Notes: generated from the letters alone by a model not told the origin. A stretch of 53,910 nucleotides of DNA from Klebsiella pneumoniae (GCA_943330855.2 CALQJI020000029.1:1-53910); one strand, 5' to 3'. Numbered from the stretch's first letter, positions 45,153 to 53,728 are shown. Program-made: numbers and translations.

Positions 45153-47927
45153 TCATGGCTTGCCGCCCGCCTGCTCCCAGATGCGGCCGAGGAAGCGCAG
45201 TTCCGCGCCGGGTTTGAGCGTGCGGCCCGCAGTGCTGAGGATCGCTTTCGCCCGAGCCAGCTCGCCGCGCGCGAGGCATTCATGGAGCGCGTCGGCCATG
45301 TCGTCACGCGTGAGCGCAGTTTGGTTCGTGCCGCCGGTGCGGAGCCCCTGTTCCACGCTGAGGAGGAGAGTGTTGAAATCCGCGTCACTGCGAGGTGGCG
45401 TGAAGATACTGCGCGGCGGCGGGAGAGCGGCGGGGTTAGTCAGGCTGTGGGCACGGGCATTGGCAGCCAGCGCGGCTTCGGGATTCACGGAGCCAAACTG
45501 CGGAAAGACAGGCGCGAGCTGGGCGGCAGACAGGGCGTGCAACGCGGCGCGTTTGGGCAGCGGGGCCAGCAGGTGCTGGCGCGTGCGCTCGTCGAACTGG
45601 AGAAATTCCTTCGCCGACGCGCCGATGAAGAAAGCCTTTGGAGCCTCGTATTCCAGCACGGGGAATTCATCCGACTGCTCCGGCCCGTTCTCGATGAACG
45701 CGCGTGTGGTGCGCTGCGACGCGAACTGCCGCGCCCAGAGCGCTTCCGGCGCGTGCAGGCCGATGGCGGCCAAATCCTTCCCCGGCTCCGCGCGCTCGAA
45801 GACCTTGCGCCACACGTCCGGGCCGGTGGCCCACGGCTTCTGCGAGCCGAGCAGGATGAGGTCGCCGGTGCCGGGGTCCCACACCTCGACGTGTGGAAAA
45901 ACGCCCGCGAACGTGTGCAGCACGAGCGCCACGATGCCGTCGTGCATCTCATAGACATGAAACCACTGCGTCATGAGGCCGCCGTCCTTGAGCCGGCCCG
46001 CGCACAGCTCGTAAAACTCGCGGCTGAACACGCTGCCCACGCCGACCATCCACGGGTTCGACGGCTCGCTGATGATCACGTCGTATTGCTGCGGACTGAG
46101 CTTGAGCAACGTGCGCGCGTCCTCGCCGACGATGCGCGCGAGGCGGTTGGTGAGCACCCCGCGGTTCCACGGTGCGAAGAATTTCCCGGCGCGCAGCACC
46201 GGTTCGCAATTCTCCGCCACCGTCACGCGGTCAATCGGGTGGCCCAGCAGCGCGCCCGCCGTCACGCCGCTGCCGAAGCCGAGCACGAAGATGTCCTTGC
46301 TATCCGGGCGCGCGAGCATCGGCAGGTGGCCGAGGAGATACTGCGTGGCCATGTCGCCGCGCGAGGTGGCGTCGGGCTTGCCGTTGATGCGCAGCACGAG
46401 TTGGTCACTCGCACCCACGCCGTCGCCCTGCTCGACAGCGACGGAGGCATCCGCCGCGTCCTCGTAGAAATGGATTTTGATGTGCCGCTGCCGATGGCCG
46501 ACGAGATCCTTGCCCAGCTCCGTTTCACGCAGGCGGAAGATGCCGGAACTCAGCAGGTGCCGCCAAGTGTCCCCGCCCATCGCGACCACGAGCAACAGCC
46601 CCGCGCCGACGGTCGCGGCGGTGAATTGCAGCGTCGCGCGCTGAAACTTCCGGCCCAGCAACCACGCCGCGACGCACAAGCCCAGTGCCAGCGCGAGGAA
46701 CGCGCCGCGCAGACCGAGCTGTGGCATGAGCACGAAGCCCGTGACGAGCGTGCCCGCCACTGCGCCGAGGGTGTTCCATGTCAGCAACCGTCCCACGCCG
46801 CGCCCCAACTCCGGCCCGCTCTGCGGCAGTTCGCGAATCCACAACGGCAACACCGCGCCAAGCAAGCCCGCCGGGATGCCCAGCACCACGAGCGACATCG
46901 CAGCGGCGAAGATTTGATGAAAGGTGAACCCTGTCTCTGTCCGCGCGATGCCCGTCTTCACCCAACGATAGAAGTCCACCCATTGCTCCACGCCCGCGAC
47001 GAGCAAGCCGAGCCACACCGCCGTGCCGAGTAGCAGAACCGTTGTCGCCGTCTCGCGTGCCCAACCTCGCGTGCGCGGCGAGGCCATCACCGCGCCGCCC
47101 AGCCCGATGCCGAGGATGAACGACATCAGCACAATGGCGAACGCCTGGAGCGACGCGCCGAAGAGCAGCACGAGCGAACGGGCGGCGAGGACTTCGAGGC
47201 CCATCGAGACCGCGCCGGTGAGGGCGACAAGTGGTAGGGACAGGGAAGAGTAATTAGTGATGAGTGAAGAGTGAGCGGTTGATGGTGGGGTGACGGCGTC
47301 GTCGGTCGGCGCGGGGGTCGCCTTCATCCTTCGCGCTAGGCCGAGCGCGACGAGACCGAGAGCGACGTTCACCATCGCCGTGAGTTGCAGCGACGCGGTC
47401 ATGCCCATCGCCGGCACGAGCACGAAGCCCGCGAGCCACGCGCCGCAGACCGCGCCGAGGCTGTTCACCGAATAGAAGCGCGCCGAGAGCCGGCCCGCGT
47501 CGGGGCTGAAGCGGTTCAGCCACGCGGCGATGAGGGGCAGCGTGCCGCCCATGAGAATCGTCGGGCCGAGCAGAAGGCCGACGCTGAGAACCGTCTTCAA
47601 CGCGAGCAAGGCCACCGGCATGTCCAGCAGTGGCGTGCCCGCGCTGATGAACAACTTGTCGGCGAGCGAGTGCAGCAGGTGAAAGACAAACGCGTAGAAG
47701 CCGATGGCGATTTCCAGTTTGCCATAGAGCGCGAGCGGGTTCGATGCGGCGTCCGCACGCTGCCCGAAAAGACGGTTACCCAACGCCAACCCGCCCATGA
47801 ACACTGCCAGCACCACCGTCTGCGCCTGCACCGTGCTGCCAAGCATCAGCGCGAGATGCTTCGACCACAGGACTTCATAAATCAGCGCCGTCGCCCCGGA
47901 GCAAAAGAAAAGCAGCAACACCATCAT
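45153..47927 (-). CDS. Second fused MFS-like/spermidine-synthase-like membrane protein
   Basis: About 924 residues. Membrane spans run from LLLFFCSGATALIYEVLWSKHLALMLGS to about residue 500, then a spermidine-synthase-type domain (IFVLGFGSGVTAGAL, VAENCEPVLRAG, YDVIISEPSNPWMVGVGSVFS) and a helical C-terminal tail. Methyltransferase/aminopropyltransferase chemistry is not certain. The start is uncertain: ATG 47927 abuts the first span; ATG 48026 would add 33 residues. A dispersed repeat (47248-47272) encodes HSSLITNYSSL in a loop near residue 220. It is unlike the gene at 25819 outside the shared fold. Confidence 0.75.
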   Translation of the reverse strand: MMVLLLFFCSGATALIYEVLWSKHLALMLGSTVQAQTVVLAVFMGGLALGNRLFGQRADAASNPLALYGKLEIAIGFYAFVFHLLHSLADKLFISAGTPLLDMPVALLALKTVLSVGLLLGPTILMGGTLPLIAAWLNRFSPDAGRLSARFYSVNSLGAVCGAWLAGFVLVPAMGMTASLQLTAMVNVALGLVALGLARRMKATPAPTDDAVTPPSTAHSSLITNYSSLSLPLVALTGAVSMGLEVLAARSLVLLFGASLQAFAIVLMSFILGIGLGGAVMASPRTRGWARETATTVLLLGTAVWLGLLVAGVEQWVDFYRWVKTGIARTETGFTFHQIFAAAMSLVVLGIPAGLLGAVLPLWIRELPQSGPELGRGVGRLLTWNTLGAVAGTLVTGFVLMPQLGLRGAFLALALGLCVAAWLLGRKFQRATLQFTAATVGAGLLLVVAMGGDTWRHLLSSGIFRLRETELGKDLVGHRQRHIKIHFYEDAADASVAVEQGDGVGASDQLVLRINGKPDATSRGDMATQYLLGHLPMLARPDSKDIFVLGFGSGVTAGALLGHPIDRVTVAENCEPVLRAGKFFAPWNRGVLTNRLARIVGEDARTLLKLSPQQYDVIISEPSNPWMVGVGSVFSREFYELCAGRLKDGGLMTQWFHVYEMHDGIVALVLHTFAGVFPHVEVWDPGTGDLILLGSQKPWATGPDVWRKVFERAEPGKDLAAIGLHAPEALWARQFASQRTTRAFIENGPEQSDEFPVLEYEAPKAFFIGASAKEFLQFDERTRQHLLAPLPKRAALHALSAAQLAPVFPQFGSVNPEAALAANARAHSLTNPAALPPPRSIFTPPRSDADFNTLLLSVEQGLRTGGTNQTALTRDDMADALHECLARGELARAKAILSTAGRTLKPGAELRFLGRIWEQAGGKP

Positions 47928-48042
47928 CGGAGCGGAGAGAGTGGTTGGTTGGCTTTGGAGCAGGCCATTCGCGGCGCACTCTTCGTGAAGGCTCCCGGAG
48001 CGGCAAGAAAAACCCCCGATGCGCATTTAGGTAAATGAGCTA

Positions 48043-48070
48043 TTGACGGCTACGGGTCGTTTGCTACTTT
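48043..48070 (+). promoter_or_regulatory. Putative promoter of rplM-rpsI
   Basis: TTGACG, then 16 bases, then TACTTT, ending 26 bases before the rplM start. The fit to a housekeeping promoter is moderate at the -10 site. Confidence 0.45.
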
Positions 48071-48096
48071 CTGCGTTCCCTTACCGGGAAACAGTA

Positions 48097-48540
48097 ATGA
48101 AAACATTTTTGCCGAACGCTCAAGCCTCACTCGACAACCGCAAATGGCACATCGTAGATGCCAGCGGAGTCGTTCTGGGACGACTCGCTGCCAAAGTCGC
48201 GATGGTCATCCGCGGCAAGCACCAGCCCATTTTCACTCCCCACCTTGATACCGGCGACTTCGTAGTCGTCATCAACGCCGAAAAGGTCGTCCTCACCGGC
48301 AAGAAGGAACAGGACAAGTCCTTCATGTCCTACTCCGGCTGGAAGGGCGGCGAAAAATACGAGACCGTCGCCCAGCGCCGCGCTCGCAAGCCCGAACTGC
48401 TCATCGAGCACGCCGTCAAAGGAATGCTTCCGAAGGGCCGCCTCGGTCGCAGCCTGAACACCAAGCTCAAAGTCTATGCCGGTGACAAACACCCGCATGC
48501 GGCCCAACTTCCTGCGCCCCTCCTAATCAAGAAGAAGTAA
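48097..48540 (+). CDS. rplM: 50S ribosomal protein L13
   Basis: A 147-residue large-subunit protein. KTFLPNAQASLDNRKWHIVD, GRLAAKVAMVIRGKHQPIFTPHLDTGDFV, FMSYSGWKGGEKY and AVKGMLPKGRLGRS are diagnostic. ATG 48097 is chosen because the longer frame reads through the promoter. It forms the usual pair with rpsI, 23 bases downstream. Confidence 0.96.
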   Translation: MKTFLPNAQASLDNRKWHIVDASGVVLGRLAAKVAMVIRGKHQPIFTPHLDTGDFVVVINAEKVVLTGKKEQDKSFMSYSGWKGGEKYETVAQRRARKPELLIEHAVKGMLPKGRLGRSLNTKLKVYAGDKHPHAAQLPAPLLIKKK

Positions 48541-48563
48541 TTTCTTAACTCGACCAAATACAC

Positions 48564-48959
48564 ATGGCTGCCACTCAGGAATACCTCGGAACGGGACGCC
48601 GCAAGACCGCTGTTGCCCGCGTTCGCATCGCCTCCGGTTCGGGCAAGATCGTCATCAACGGTCGCCCGATGGAGAAATACTTTCTCACTGAATCCCAGCG
48701 CGCCGCTGTAATACAGCCGCTCAAGGTCATTGATTCCATCGCCAAGTTTGACGTCCGCGTCAACGTCCAGGGTGGCGGCCCGAACGGTCAGGCCGGTGCC
48801 GTCCGCCACGGAATTGCCCGCGCTCTGATTACGGTGGATGTGGCCCTTCGCCCTCCGCTTAAGGCTGAAGGCCTGCTGACCCGCGACCCGCGCAAGCGCG
48901 AGCGGAAGAAGTATGGCCAACCCGGCGCCCGTAAGCGCTTCCAGTTCAGCAAGCGCTAA
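48564..48959 (+). CDS. rpsI: 30S ribosomal protein S9
   Basis: A 131-residue small-subunit protein with [41 protein letters not shown] and the C-terminal [17 protein letters not shown], whose basic tail touches the P-site tRNA. It is the second gene of the L13-S9 operon, followed by a strong terminator. Confidence 0.96.
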   Translation: MAATQEYLGTGRRKTAVARVRIASGSGKIVINGRPMEKYFLTESQRAAVIQPLKVIDSIAKFDVRVNVQGGGPNGQAGAVRHGIARALITVDVALRPPLKAEGLLTRDPRKRERKKYGQPGARKRFQFSKR

Positions 48960-48980
48960 TTCCCGACGTTGTTTTCAAAG

Positions 48981-49013
48981 AACCCCGCCCGCGCAAGCCG
49001 GCGGGGTTTTTGT
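48981..49013 (+). terminator. Rho-independent terminator of rplM-rpsI
   Basis: AACCCCGCC (48981-48989) pairs with GGCGGGGTT (49000-49008) and is followed by a T-run (TTTTTG). It begins 22 bases after the rpsI stop. Confidence 0.9.
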
Positions 49014-49358
49014 TTGGTGCCGATCCCACTGCCGCCGCACCTGCAGACGGCGCTCCTTCCCTCCTCTCTCGACTAGATGCGCAAGGTGAGAGGATTACGG
49101 GTGAGGGATGATGACTGGTTCTGTCAGTCAAGAAGCCCCGTTCAGGGTGTGCTTGCTGATGGGCGGAAAATCACCCGCCCAGAAGGTCGGCCAGACTGAG
49201 GGGGTAGCGTCAGCCTTGATCTTGGGCCGCCATAACATCCCACTCCTTCAAGAGCCCGTTGTCGCGGTCTGCCGGCCTTTGTCCGCATCCGGTTGAATCA
49301 AAGTCCCAAGGCCTCGATATGCTATTGGCCAGCGTGGCGAGAATACACTCGTTCTAAG
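49014..49358. other. 345-base gap before the tRNA
   Basis: I see no supported gene. It contains GCAGACGGCGCTCC (about 49043-49056), a decayed GGAGCGC-type palindrome, and otherwise unremarkable sequence. If the mobile element extends to the 3' side of the tRNA, one attachment end would be here. Confidence 0.4.
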
Positions 49359-49446
<88 letters not shown>

Positions 49447-49517
49447 AACCCTGTATTAAGTGGTGTATTTCGCTGTTTTCACTTCAATGCTTGCCAGTGT
49501 GCCGAATTGTGTGCCGA

Positions 49518-50732
49518 ATGAGCCGCATGAAAGCGCAAGCAACCCAAAGCACCCAGCAAAGCCAGATTGTGGAAGTCGAAACATACCAAGGGCCAACTTA
49601 CCAGAAGGTGCTCGATGGTCGCAAGCAACCCGTGCGCGGGCTCTGGAAACGAAATGGAAGCTTCTACGCACGCATCTACGTCGAGGATGGGAACGGACGC
49701 AAGAAGGAGATAAGGAAGCGCCTTGAAGGCGTCCAAACCGTCCCGCAGGCCGTCAAGGCCCTCGCCAAGCTACAGGACCAGCGAGAAAACAATTCCCTGC
49801 CGGTCCTAAAGCGCACCCCCAAGTTCGCGGACTACGTCGAGACCTACTTCGCCCACTTCGCCAAGATGCCCGACGCCAAGCGCCCCGCCACCATCGCCAA
49901 GGAGCGCGGGGCGTTGGCGCTCTGGACGGCCCAGATGGGCGAGACCCGGCTGGACCGCATCACGAAGGCGCAGATTAACGCCTTCCGTGCCAGCCGGCAG
50001 GGGGCGGGCATTTCAGGACGCACCGTCAATCTCGACGTGATCGCCCTTCGCAATGTGCTGAAAATGGCCGTGGATGATGGCTGGCTGAAATACCTCCCGA
50101 CGGAAAACCTTCGCCCTTTGAAGTGGACGGCCAAGCGGCGCAGCTTGGTGAGCATGGCCGACGTTGACCGGCTCTGTGAAGCCGCCATCTCCTGTTCGAA
50201 GAATGGGCAGCAACTCGCCGATTACCTGCGGCTCATGGCATACACGGGAGCGCGGCGTGATGAAGCCTTGCGACTCCGTTGGGCAGACGTGGACTTTGAG
50301 CGCGGCCTGCTCACGGTGGGGGCGGACGGGCTGGCCAAGAACCACGACGCCCGGGCGGTGGACCTTCACCCCAAGCTGGAAGCCCATTTGAGGGAAATGC
50401 ACGCTCGCCGTGCGCCAGATTCGCAGTGGCTTTTCCCGTCACCCCAACGCGGAACGGAAGACGCCCATGCTAAGACTTTCAAGGAGAGTCTGAACCTCGC
50501 CCGCAAGGCATCGGGTCTGCCCGACTTCACCAACCACGACTGCCGCCACTTCTTCATTTCTTACTGCATCATGTCGGGGATTGATTTCATGACGATTGCG
50601 CGTTGGGTGGGGCACAAGGATGGGGGTGTCTTGATCGGCAAAGTTTACGGGCACCTATCCAACGAGCACGCCAAGCAGCAGGCGCAGCGCATCAACTTCG
50701 GTCCACAAACACTCCTCACCGCCGTCGCATGA
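49518..50732 (+). CDS. Tyrosine recombinase/integrase of a mobile element
   Basis: A 404-residue tyrosine recombinase. After an N-terminal arm-binding region and a core SAM-like domain (FADYVETYFAHF, GETRLDRITKAQINAFRASR), the catalytic residues are Arg in YTGARRDEALRL (near 245), the His-x-x-Arg pair in NHDCRHFF (near 340), His in RWVGHKDG and Tyr in GKVYGHLS (near 376). ATG 49518 is used; the longer frame runs through the tRNA antisense strand and is an artefact. Two TGTGCCGAAT repeats sit at the start. Its stop overlaps the next ATG (ATGA). Confidence 0.9.
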   Translation: MSRMKAQATQSTQQSQIVEVETYQGPTYQKVLDGRKQPVRGLWKRNGSFYARIYVEDGNGRKKEIRKRLEGVQTVPQAVKALAKLQDQRENNSLPVLKRTPKFADYVETYFAHFAKMPDAKRPATIAKERGALALWTAQMGETRLDRITKAQINAFRASRQGAGISGRTVNLDVIALRNVLKMAVDDGWLKYLPTENLRPLKWTAKRRSLVSMADVDRLCEAAISCSKNGQQLADYLRLMAYTGARRDEALRLRWADVDFERGLLTVGADGLAKNHDARAVDLHPKLEAHLREMHARRAPDSQWLFPSPQRGTEDAHAKTFKESLNLARKASGLPDFTNHDCRHFFISYCIMSGIDFMTIARWVGHKDGGVLIGKVYGHLSNEHAKQQAQRINFGPQTLLTAVA

Positions 50733-51343
50733 ATACAGAAGAAATTCCCCCGTGGGGACATTCGTCACCGCCCCCCACTGGTATATGGAAGGAAAGGCTC
50801 GATGCGTCTAAAAATGAGTGGCCAACCACTGAACAAATCGCCCACTTGGCGGCGTCGTTGGCTCAAGCTTTTCCACAGGTCAAACCTGAGGCGCTTGCGG
50901 AGAAAGCATTGGACCTTTGGTTCGCTGCACGCGATCTGATGATTCACATAAACGAAGACCCACTTGGCGATTTGGAAAGCAGACTCACACGGGATATTGA
51001 TTTGTCCCAATCGTTCGGGCCGCAGATTCCAGAGCCGAAGGAATGGCCTGCGAAGTTCGATTTGGCTCTGCGACTCATTGTGGGCAATAGAGTGCGTTTA
51101 CGAGAGCGGCATAAGCAGTTCCAAGCCTACTTAGCAGCGTGCGCCCCCGACGCTGAAGCGCAGTTTGAGACGTTGAACGCGAACGGATTTTTTACGCGGG
51201 CCTACCGCAGGCATTTTCGGGAATTCAAGGAGTGGCGTGAAAATGATAGGCGGCAGAAGAGCCACGTGCGTGCGGTAAAGGCTGCAAAAGCCAGCGCTGC
51301 TGTTCGTAAGCCAAAAAAAAGAAAAAGGAAAAAAAGGTCTTGA
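50729..51343 (+). CDS. Unknown element protein with basic C-terminal tail
   Basis: A 204-residue soluble protein of no family I recognise. It is helix-rich, with an acidic/neutral body (TTEQIAHLAASLAQAFPQVK, EALAEKALDLWFAARDLMI) and a very basic tail (AVKAAKASAAVRKPKKRKRK) suggesting nucleic-acid binding. The ATG overlaps the integrase stop by ATGA, so the two are co-translated. GC content is clearly lower than the chromosomal genes to the left, a sign of separate origin. Confidence 0.7.
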   Translation: MNTEEIPPWGHSSPPPTGIWKERLDASKNEWPTTEQIAHLAASLAQAFPQVKPEALAEKALDLWFAARDLMIHINEDPLGDLESRLTRDIDLSQSFGPQIPEPKEWPAKFDLALRLIVGNRVRLRERHKQFQAYLAACAPDAEAQFETLNANGFFTRAYRRHFREFKEWRENDRRQKSHVRAVKAAKASAAVRKPKKRKRKKRS

Positions 51344-51370
51344 CACGCTAGGGCTCAGACATTTTTGCAA

Positions 51371-51475
51371 TCAAGCTGCGACGGCTTGCTTCTAAGCATT
51401 CCCGCCGTGTCGGCAAGTATCCTGTCCCTGCTGGCAAGCACACGCTACCTGCGGCCAAGCATCCCGACCCTGCTG
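51371..51475 (+). repeat. Five contiguous 21-bp iteron-like repeats
   Basis: Units at 51371, 51392, 51413, 51434 and 51455, each exactly 21 bases with no spacer. They start NCAAGCAT-like (TCAAGC, CTAAGCAT, GCAAGTAT, GCAAGCAC, CCAAGCAT); units 3 and 5 end CCTGCTG and unit 4 ends CCTGCGG. Two helical turns per unit fits a phased protein-binding array such as a replication origin or operator. The array sits 36 bases before the helix-turn-helix gene. CGCATGCG (51490-51497), an 8-bp palindrome, follows. Confidence 0.8.
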
Positions 51476-51510
51476 ATCTCCTGATAATGCGCATGCGATA
51501 GTGCAGTCGC

Positions 51511-51774
51511 ATGAAACAACAAGCCGTTTCTTCACCTGCCAGCAATGCTGGCAACCTCATAGCCCTCAACTCATGGCTCACGTCGCTCGGCGTGCAGCCC
51601 ATCACGGCATATCGTTGGCGGCGCAAAGGCTGGCTCACCACTGTCAACATCTGCGGGCGAGTCTATGTCTCCCGCGAAACCATCGCCGACTTCGAGCGGC
51701 GTGCGGCGGCGGGGGAGTTCGCCCAAGACCACAAAGCTCCGAGAAAGGCGTTGGATAAGGAGGGTGCCCAGTGA
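51511..51774 (+). CDS. Small helix-turn-helix (excisionase/MerR-like) protein
   Basis: An 87-residue protein. LNSWLTSLGVQPITAYRWRR followed by KGWLTTVNICGRVYVSRETI reads as a winged helix-turn-helix of the excisionase/helix_turn_helix_17 type: recognition helix TAYRWRRKGW and wing strand VNICGRVYVS. It probably acts as an excision factor or as a regulator binding the iteron array just upstream. The stop overlaps the next GTG start (GTGA), so translation is coupled. Confidence 0.75.
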   Translation: MKQQAVSSPASNAGNLIALNSWLTSLGVQPITAYRWRRKGWLTTVNICGRVYVSRETIADFERRAAAGEFAQDHKAPRKALDKEGAQ

Positions 51775-51914
51775 CCGCCGCCGTACGATCCGAGCTGCCG
51801 CGCTTCTTGCTGGACTTGATCGCCGCTTGTCCTCCTAGTGGTAAGGGCGTCCAGAGGCTTCGCAAGCTGGTTCGCACCAAGAAGACTAACCACCTCAACG
51901 GGAGGTCTCTGTGA
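51771..51914 (+). CDS. 47-aa coupled protein, function unknown
   Basis: A short frame with strong gene-like signals: AAGGAGG 7-8 bases before GTG 51771, a GTGA overlap with the helix-turn-helix gene and another GTGA overlap with the next gene. The protein (MTAAVRSELPRFLLDLIAAC, then a basic RLRKLVRTKKTNHL tail) has one amphipathic helix and a basic end. No family is recognised. It may be a small accessory or only a translational coupler. Confidence 0.55.
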   Translation: MTAAVRSELPRFLLDLIAACPPSGKGVQRLRKLVRTKKTNHLNGRSL

Positions 51915-53371
51915 GTCTTCTAGCCCTGCTGTCCACCGCTAACAAGCCCACCGAGGGAGCGGTTCCTGACTCAAAGGGAGGCTCTGGGAGGCCAATCGTA
52001 ATTCCCTACCTAAGGGAGGGAGCCAATCGTAATTCCCTACCTAATACCAGAGGGGGAGGAGGGAGAGAGATGGAGGGAGCGAGGAAGGGTCAGAGGAGGG
52101 GAGAGTGGACACCCACATACCTCACGCTACCCAGAGGTTCAGAAGCTGTGGAGAGATTGATCTCCTACCGCGCCTCACATTACCCCACATTACCACCGCT
52201 CACAGAGGAGGTGCTAAACGGACTGCTCATGGTGGGCGCGTGTAAGTGGGAAGGGCGGAATAAGAAGAAGCGCACGATGCGGTTGACCAAGGCTCAATCC
52301 CTCCGCTTCGTCAGCGGGCTAGAGAAGTCCATCAACCCGGTTACGTTCGTCTGCGAGGCGTGGGGATGCGAACTCCTCGTCAAGGGTGCGTCAGTCAACG
52401 GCAAGCAGACCAACGTCTGGGCCTATCCAGTCTGGGCTCAAGGTCAGTCACAGTCCTACAAAGCCTTACTGACCAAGCATCAGGCGAAGCGGTGGGTGAA
52501 CCGGAAAGCGATCCTCCTCGACGAGTCCAACAAGGCCAACCCCGTCCTCGCCAAGTTAAGGGAGACACTTGAGCTGACCAAAGAAGGAAAGGGATTCTCC
52601 GAGGTTGCTGACGGGTTAACGAAAGATGGCGAGATCAATGCCGTGAAGAGCTACAGGAATCACCCCGGCCACGCCAACCTCACCATGGACGGCGAGTTCG
52701 GTTCCTTCGCAGCCCGCCTACCCGAGATTCTGCGCAAGGAACTGACCATCGATGGCGAACTGGTTGTCGAGCTGGATGTGAAGAGCGCACACGCAGTCTT
52801 GATGGGAATGTTCTACGAGGGCGAACCGGGTGAGGCATGGGCTGCTGAGCGTGTTCGCTTCACTGCCGAAGCAGAACTGGGCTTTCCCACCGTCTACGGC
52901 GAAAACAAGCAGCACAAGTATGACTTCCTGTCCGCTTTGAACCAAGGGGATGACGTGGGGTGGCACGCCTCGGAAGGATACCAGAAGTTCGCTAAGCTCT
53001 TTCCCCTGCTTACGAGCAAGTCCGTCATGATTAGATGCAAGAACCCCAAGCAGCTCGGCTCCATTCTGCGATCCAAGCTGGCCGACATCCTGCGCGACTT
53101 GATAGCTGCAAACGATAGGGACGGCATCCGCACCATCCCCGTTGCTGATTCCGCAATCATAGCGTGCGGCAAGACACCGGACTGCACGGGCCTTGCCTCA
53201 GCCGATCCCGCTGCCGTTCCAATCGGCAGGGTAAGCTGGGAGCAGCATAGCGGCGAGTTCATGACCGCATGGCGTCTGGCGATGCCGATCTTCAAGCTCA
53301 CCGGAGCGCATCCACTGATCGAAGGATCAAACTGGAACAACTACTCGTTCGCGCCCACGAAACGTCCTTAA
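51911..53371 (+). CDS. Unknown element protein, possible palm-type replication protein
   Basis: A 486-residue protein, by far the largest of the element. VVELDVKSAHAVLMGMFYEG resembles motif A of PolA/T7-RNAP-like palm enzymes (acidic residue, then S/K-x-x-H/E) and GIRTIPVADSAIIACGK resembles their motif C (usually HDS/HDE; here ADS). Between them are KYDFLSALNQGDD and KSVMIRCKNPKQLGSILRSK, where a fingers/motif B helix would be. The resemblance is weak and the motif C His is missing, so this is a hypothesis. Starts: GTG 51911 (GGGAGG, GTGA overlap) or ATG 52070 preceded by GGAGGAGGG. Confidence 0.6.
   Translation: MSLLALLSTANKPTEGAVPDSKGGSGRPIVIPYLREGANRNSLPNTRGGGGREMEGARKGQRRGEWTPTYLTLPRGSEAVERLISYRASHYPTLPPLTEEVLNGLLMVGACKWEGRNKKKRTMRLTKAQSLRFVSGLEKSINPVTFVCEAWGCELLVKGASVNGKQTNVWAYPVWAQGQSQSYKALLTKHQAKRWVNRKAILLDESNKANPVLAKLRETLELTKEGKGFSEVADGLTKDGEINAVKSYRNHPGHANLTMDGEFGSFAARLPEILRKELTIDGELVVELDVKSAHAVLMGMFYEGEPGEAWAAERVRFTAEAELGFPTVYGENKQHKYDFLSALNQGDDVGWHASEGYQKFAKLFPLLTSKSVMIRCKNPKQLGSILRSKLADILRDLIAANDRDGIRTIPVADSAIIACGKTPDCTGLASADPAAVPIGRVSWEQHSGEFMTAWRLAMPIFKLTGAHPLIEGSNWNNYSFAPTKRP
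51991..52044 (+). repeat. Identical 23-bp direct repeats, 31-bp period
   Basis: GCCAATCGTAATTCCCTACC followed by TAA at 51991-52013 and 52022-52044, identical and three helical turns apart. In the long reading frame the two copies are read in different phases (RPIVIPYL versus ANRNSLPN), which argues that this stretch acts as DNA or RNA rather than as conserved protein. Confidence 0.85.
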
Positions 53372-53500
53372 ATGCTTCAACTACAACGACTTACTGAGAT
53401 ACCAGTGGCGGGCTACCTAGCAAACGCATTCGCACGCACAACGACCAAGAGCGACTGTGTGCCGGGTTGACCCAACGGTTTCCCACTGGCACCGGAGTGG

Positions 53501-53728
53501 CTATTCTTCCGACGCCTGCTCCTCCGAGGCTTCTCGCGCTTCTCGACGGCTCAGGAACTCATCGTATGCGTCAGCAGACTCTTTGTCCGCCTTCTCAAGG
53601 GATGTCAGCGGGACACCAACCCTGGTCCCACGCATGGTCGCCATGTATGCAGCCAAATCGCGCTGGTCGATGTTGTCGCCCAGTGCTGGCGGTGCGGTGG
53701 CGTCTTTCGGGTCATCTTTGTGTTCCAT
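53501..53728 (-). CDS. 75-aa unknown protein
   Basis: A charged 75-residue protein (DNIDQRDLAAYMATMRGTRV, then an acidic Glu/Ala-rich end). ATG 53728 begins MEHKDDPKD; a longer frame exists. No family, signal or membrane segment is recognised. It is convergent to the large element gene, 129 bases away, and about 37 bases from the IS21-like end. Confidence 0.4.
   Translation of the reverse strand: MEHKDDPKDATAPPALGDNIDQRDLAAYMATMRGTRVGVPLTSLEKADKESADAYDEFLSRREAREASEEQASEE

Noticed and set aside
51343..51501. Protein-coding interpretation of the iteron array (KYPVPAGKHTLPAAKHPDPA)
   Set aside because: The plus frame has no usable start codon after the upstream stop, and the minus frame has no ribosome site or family features. 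The strict 21-bp DNA period explains both repeats.
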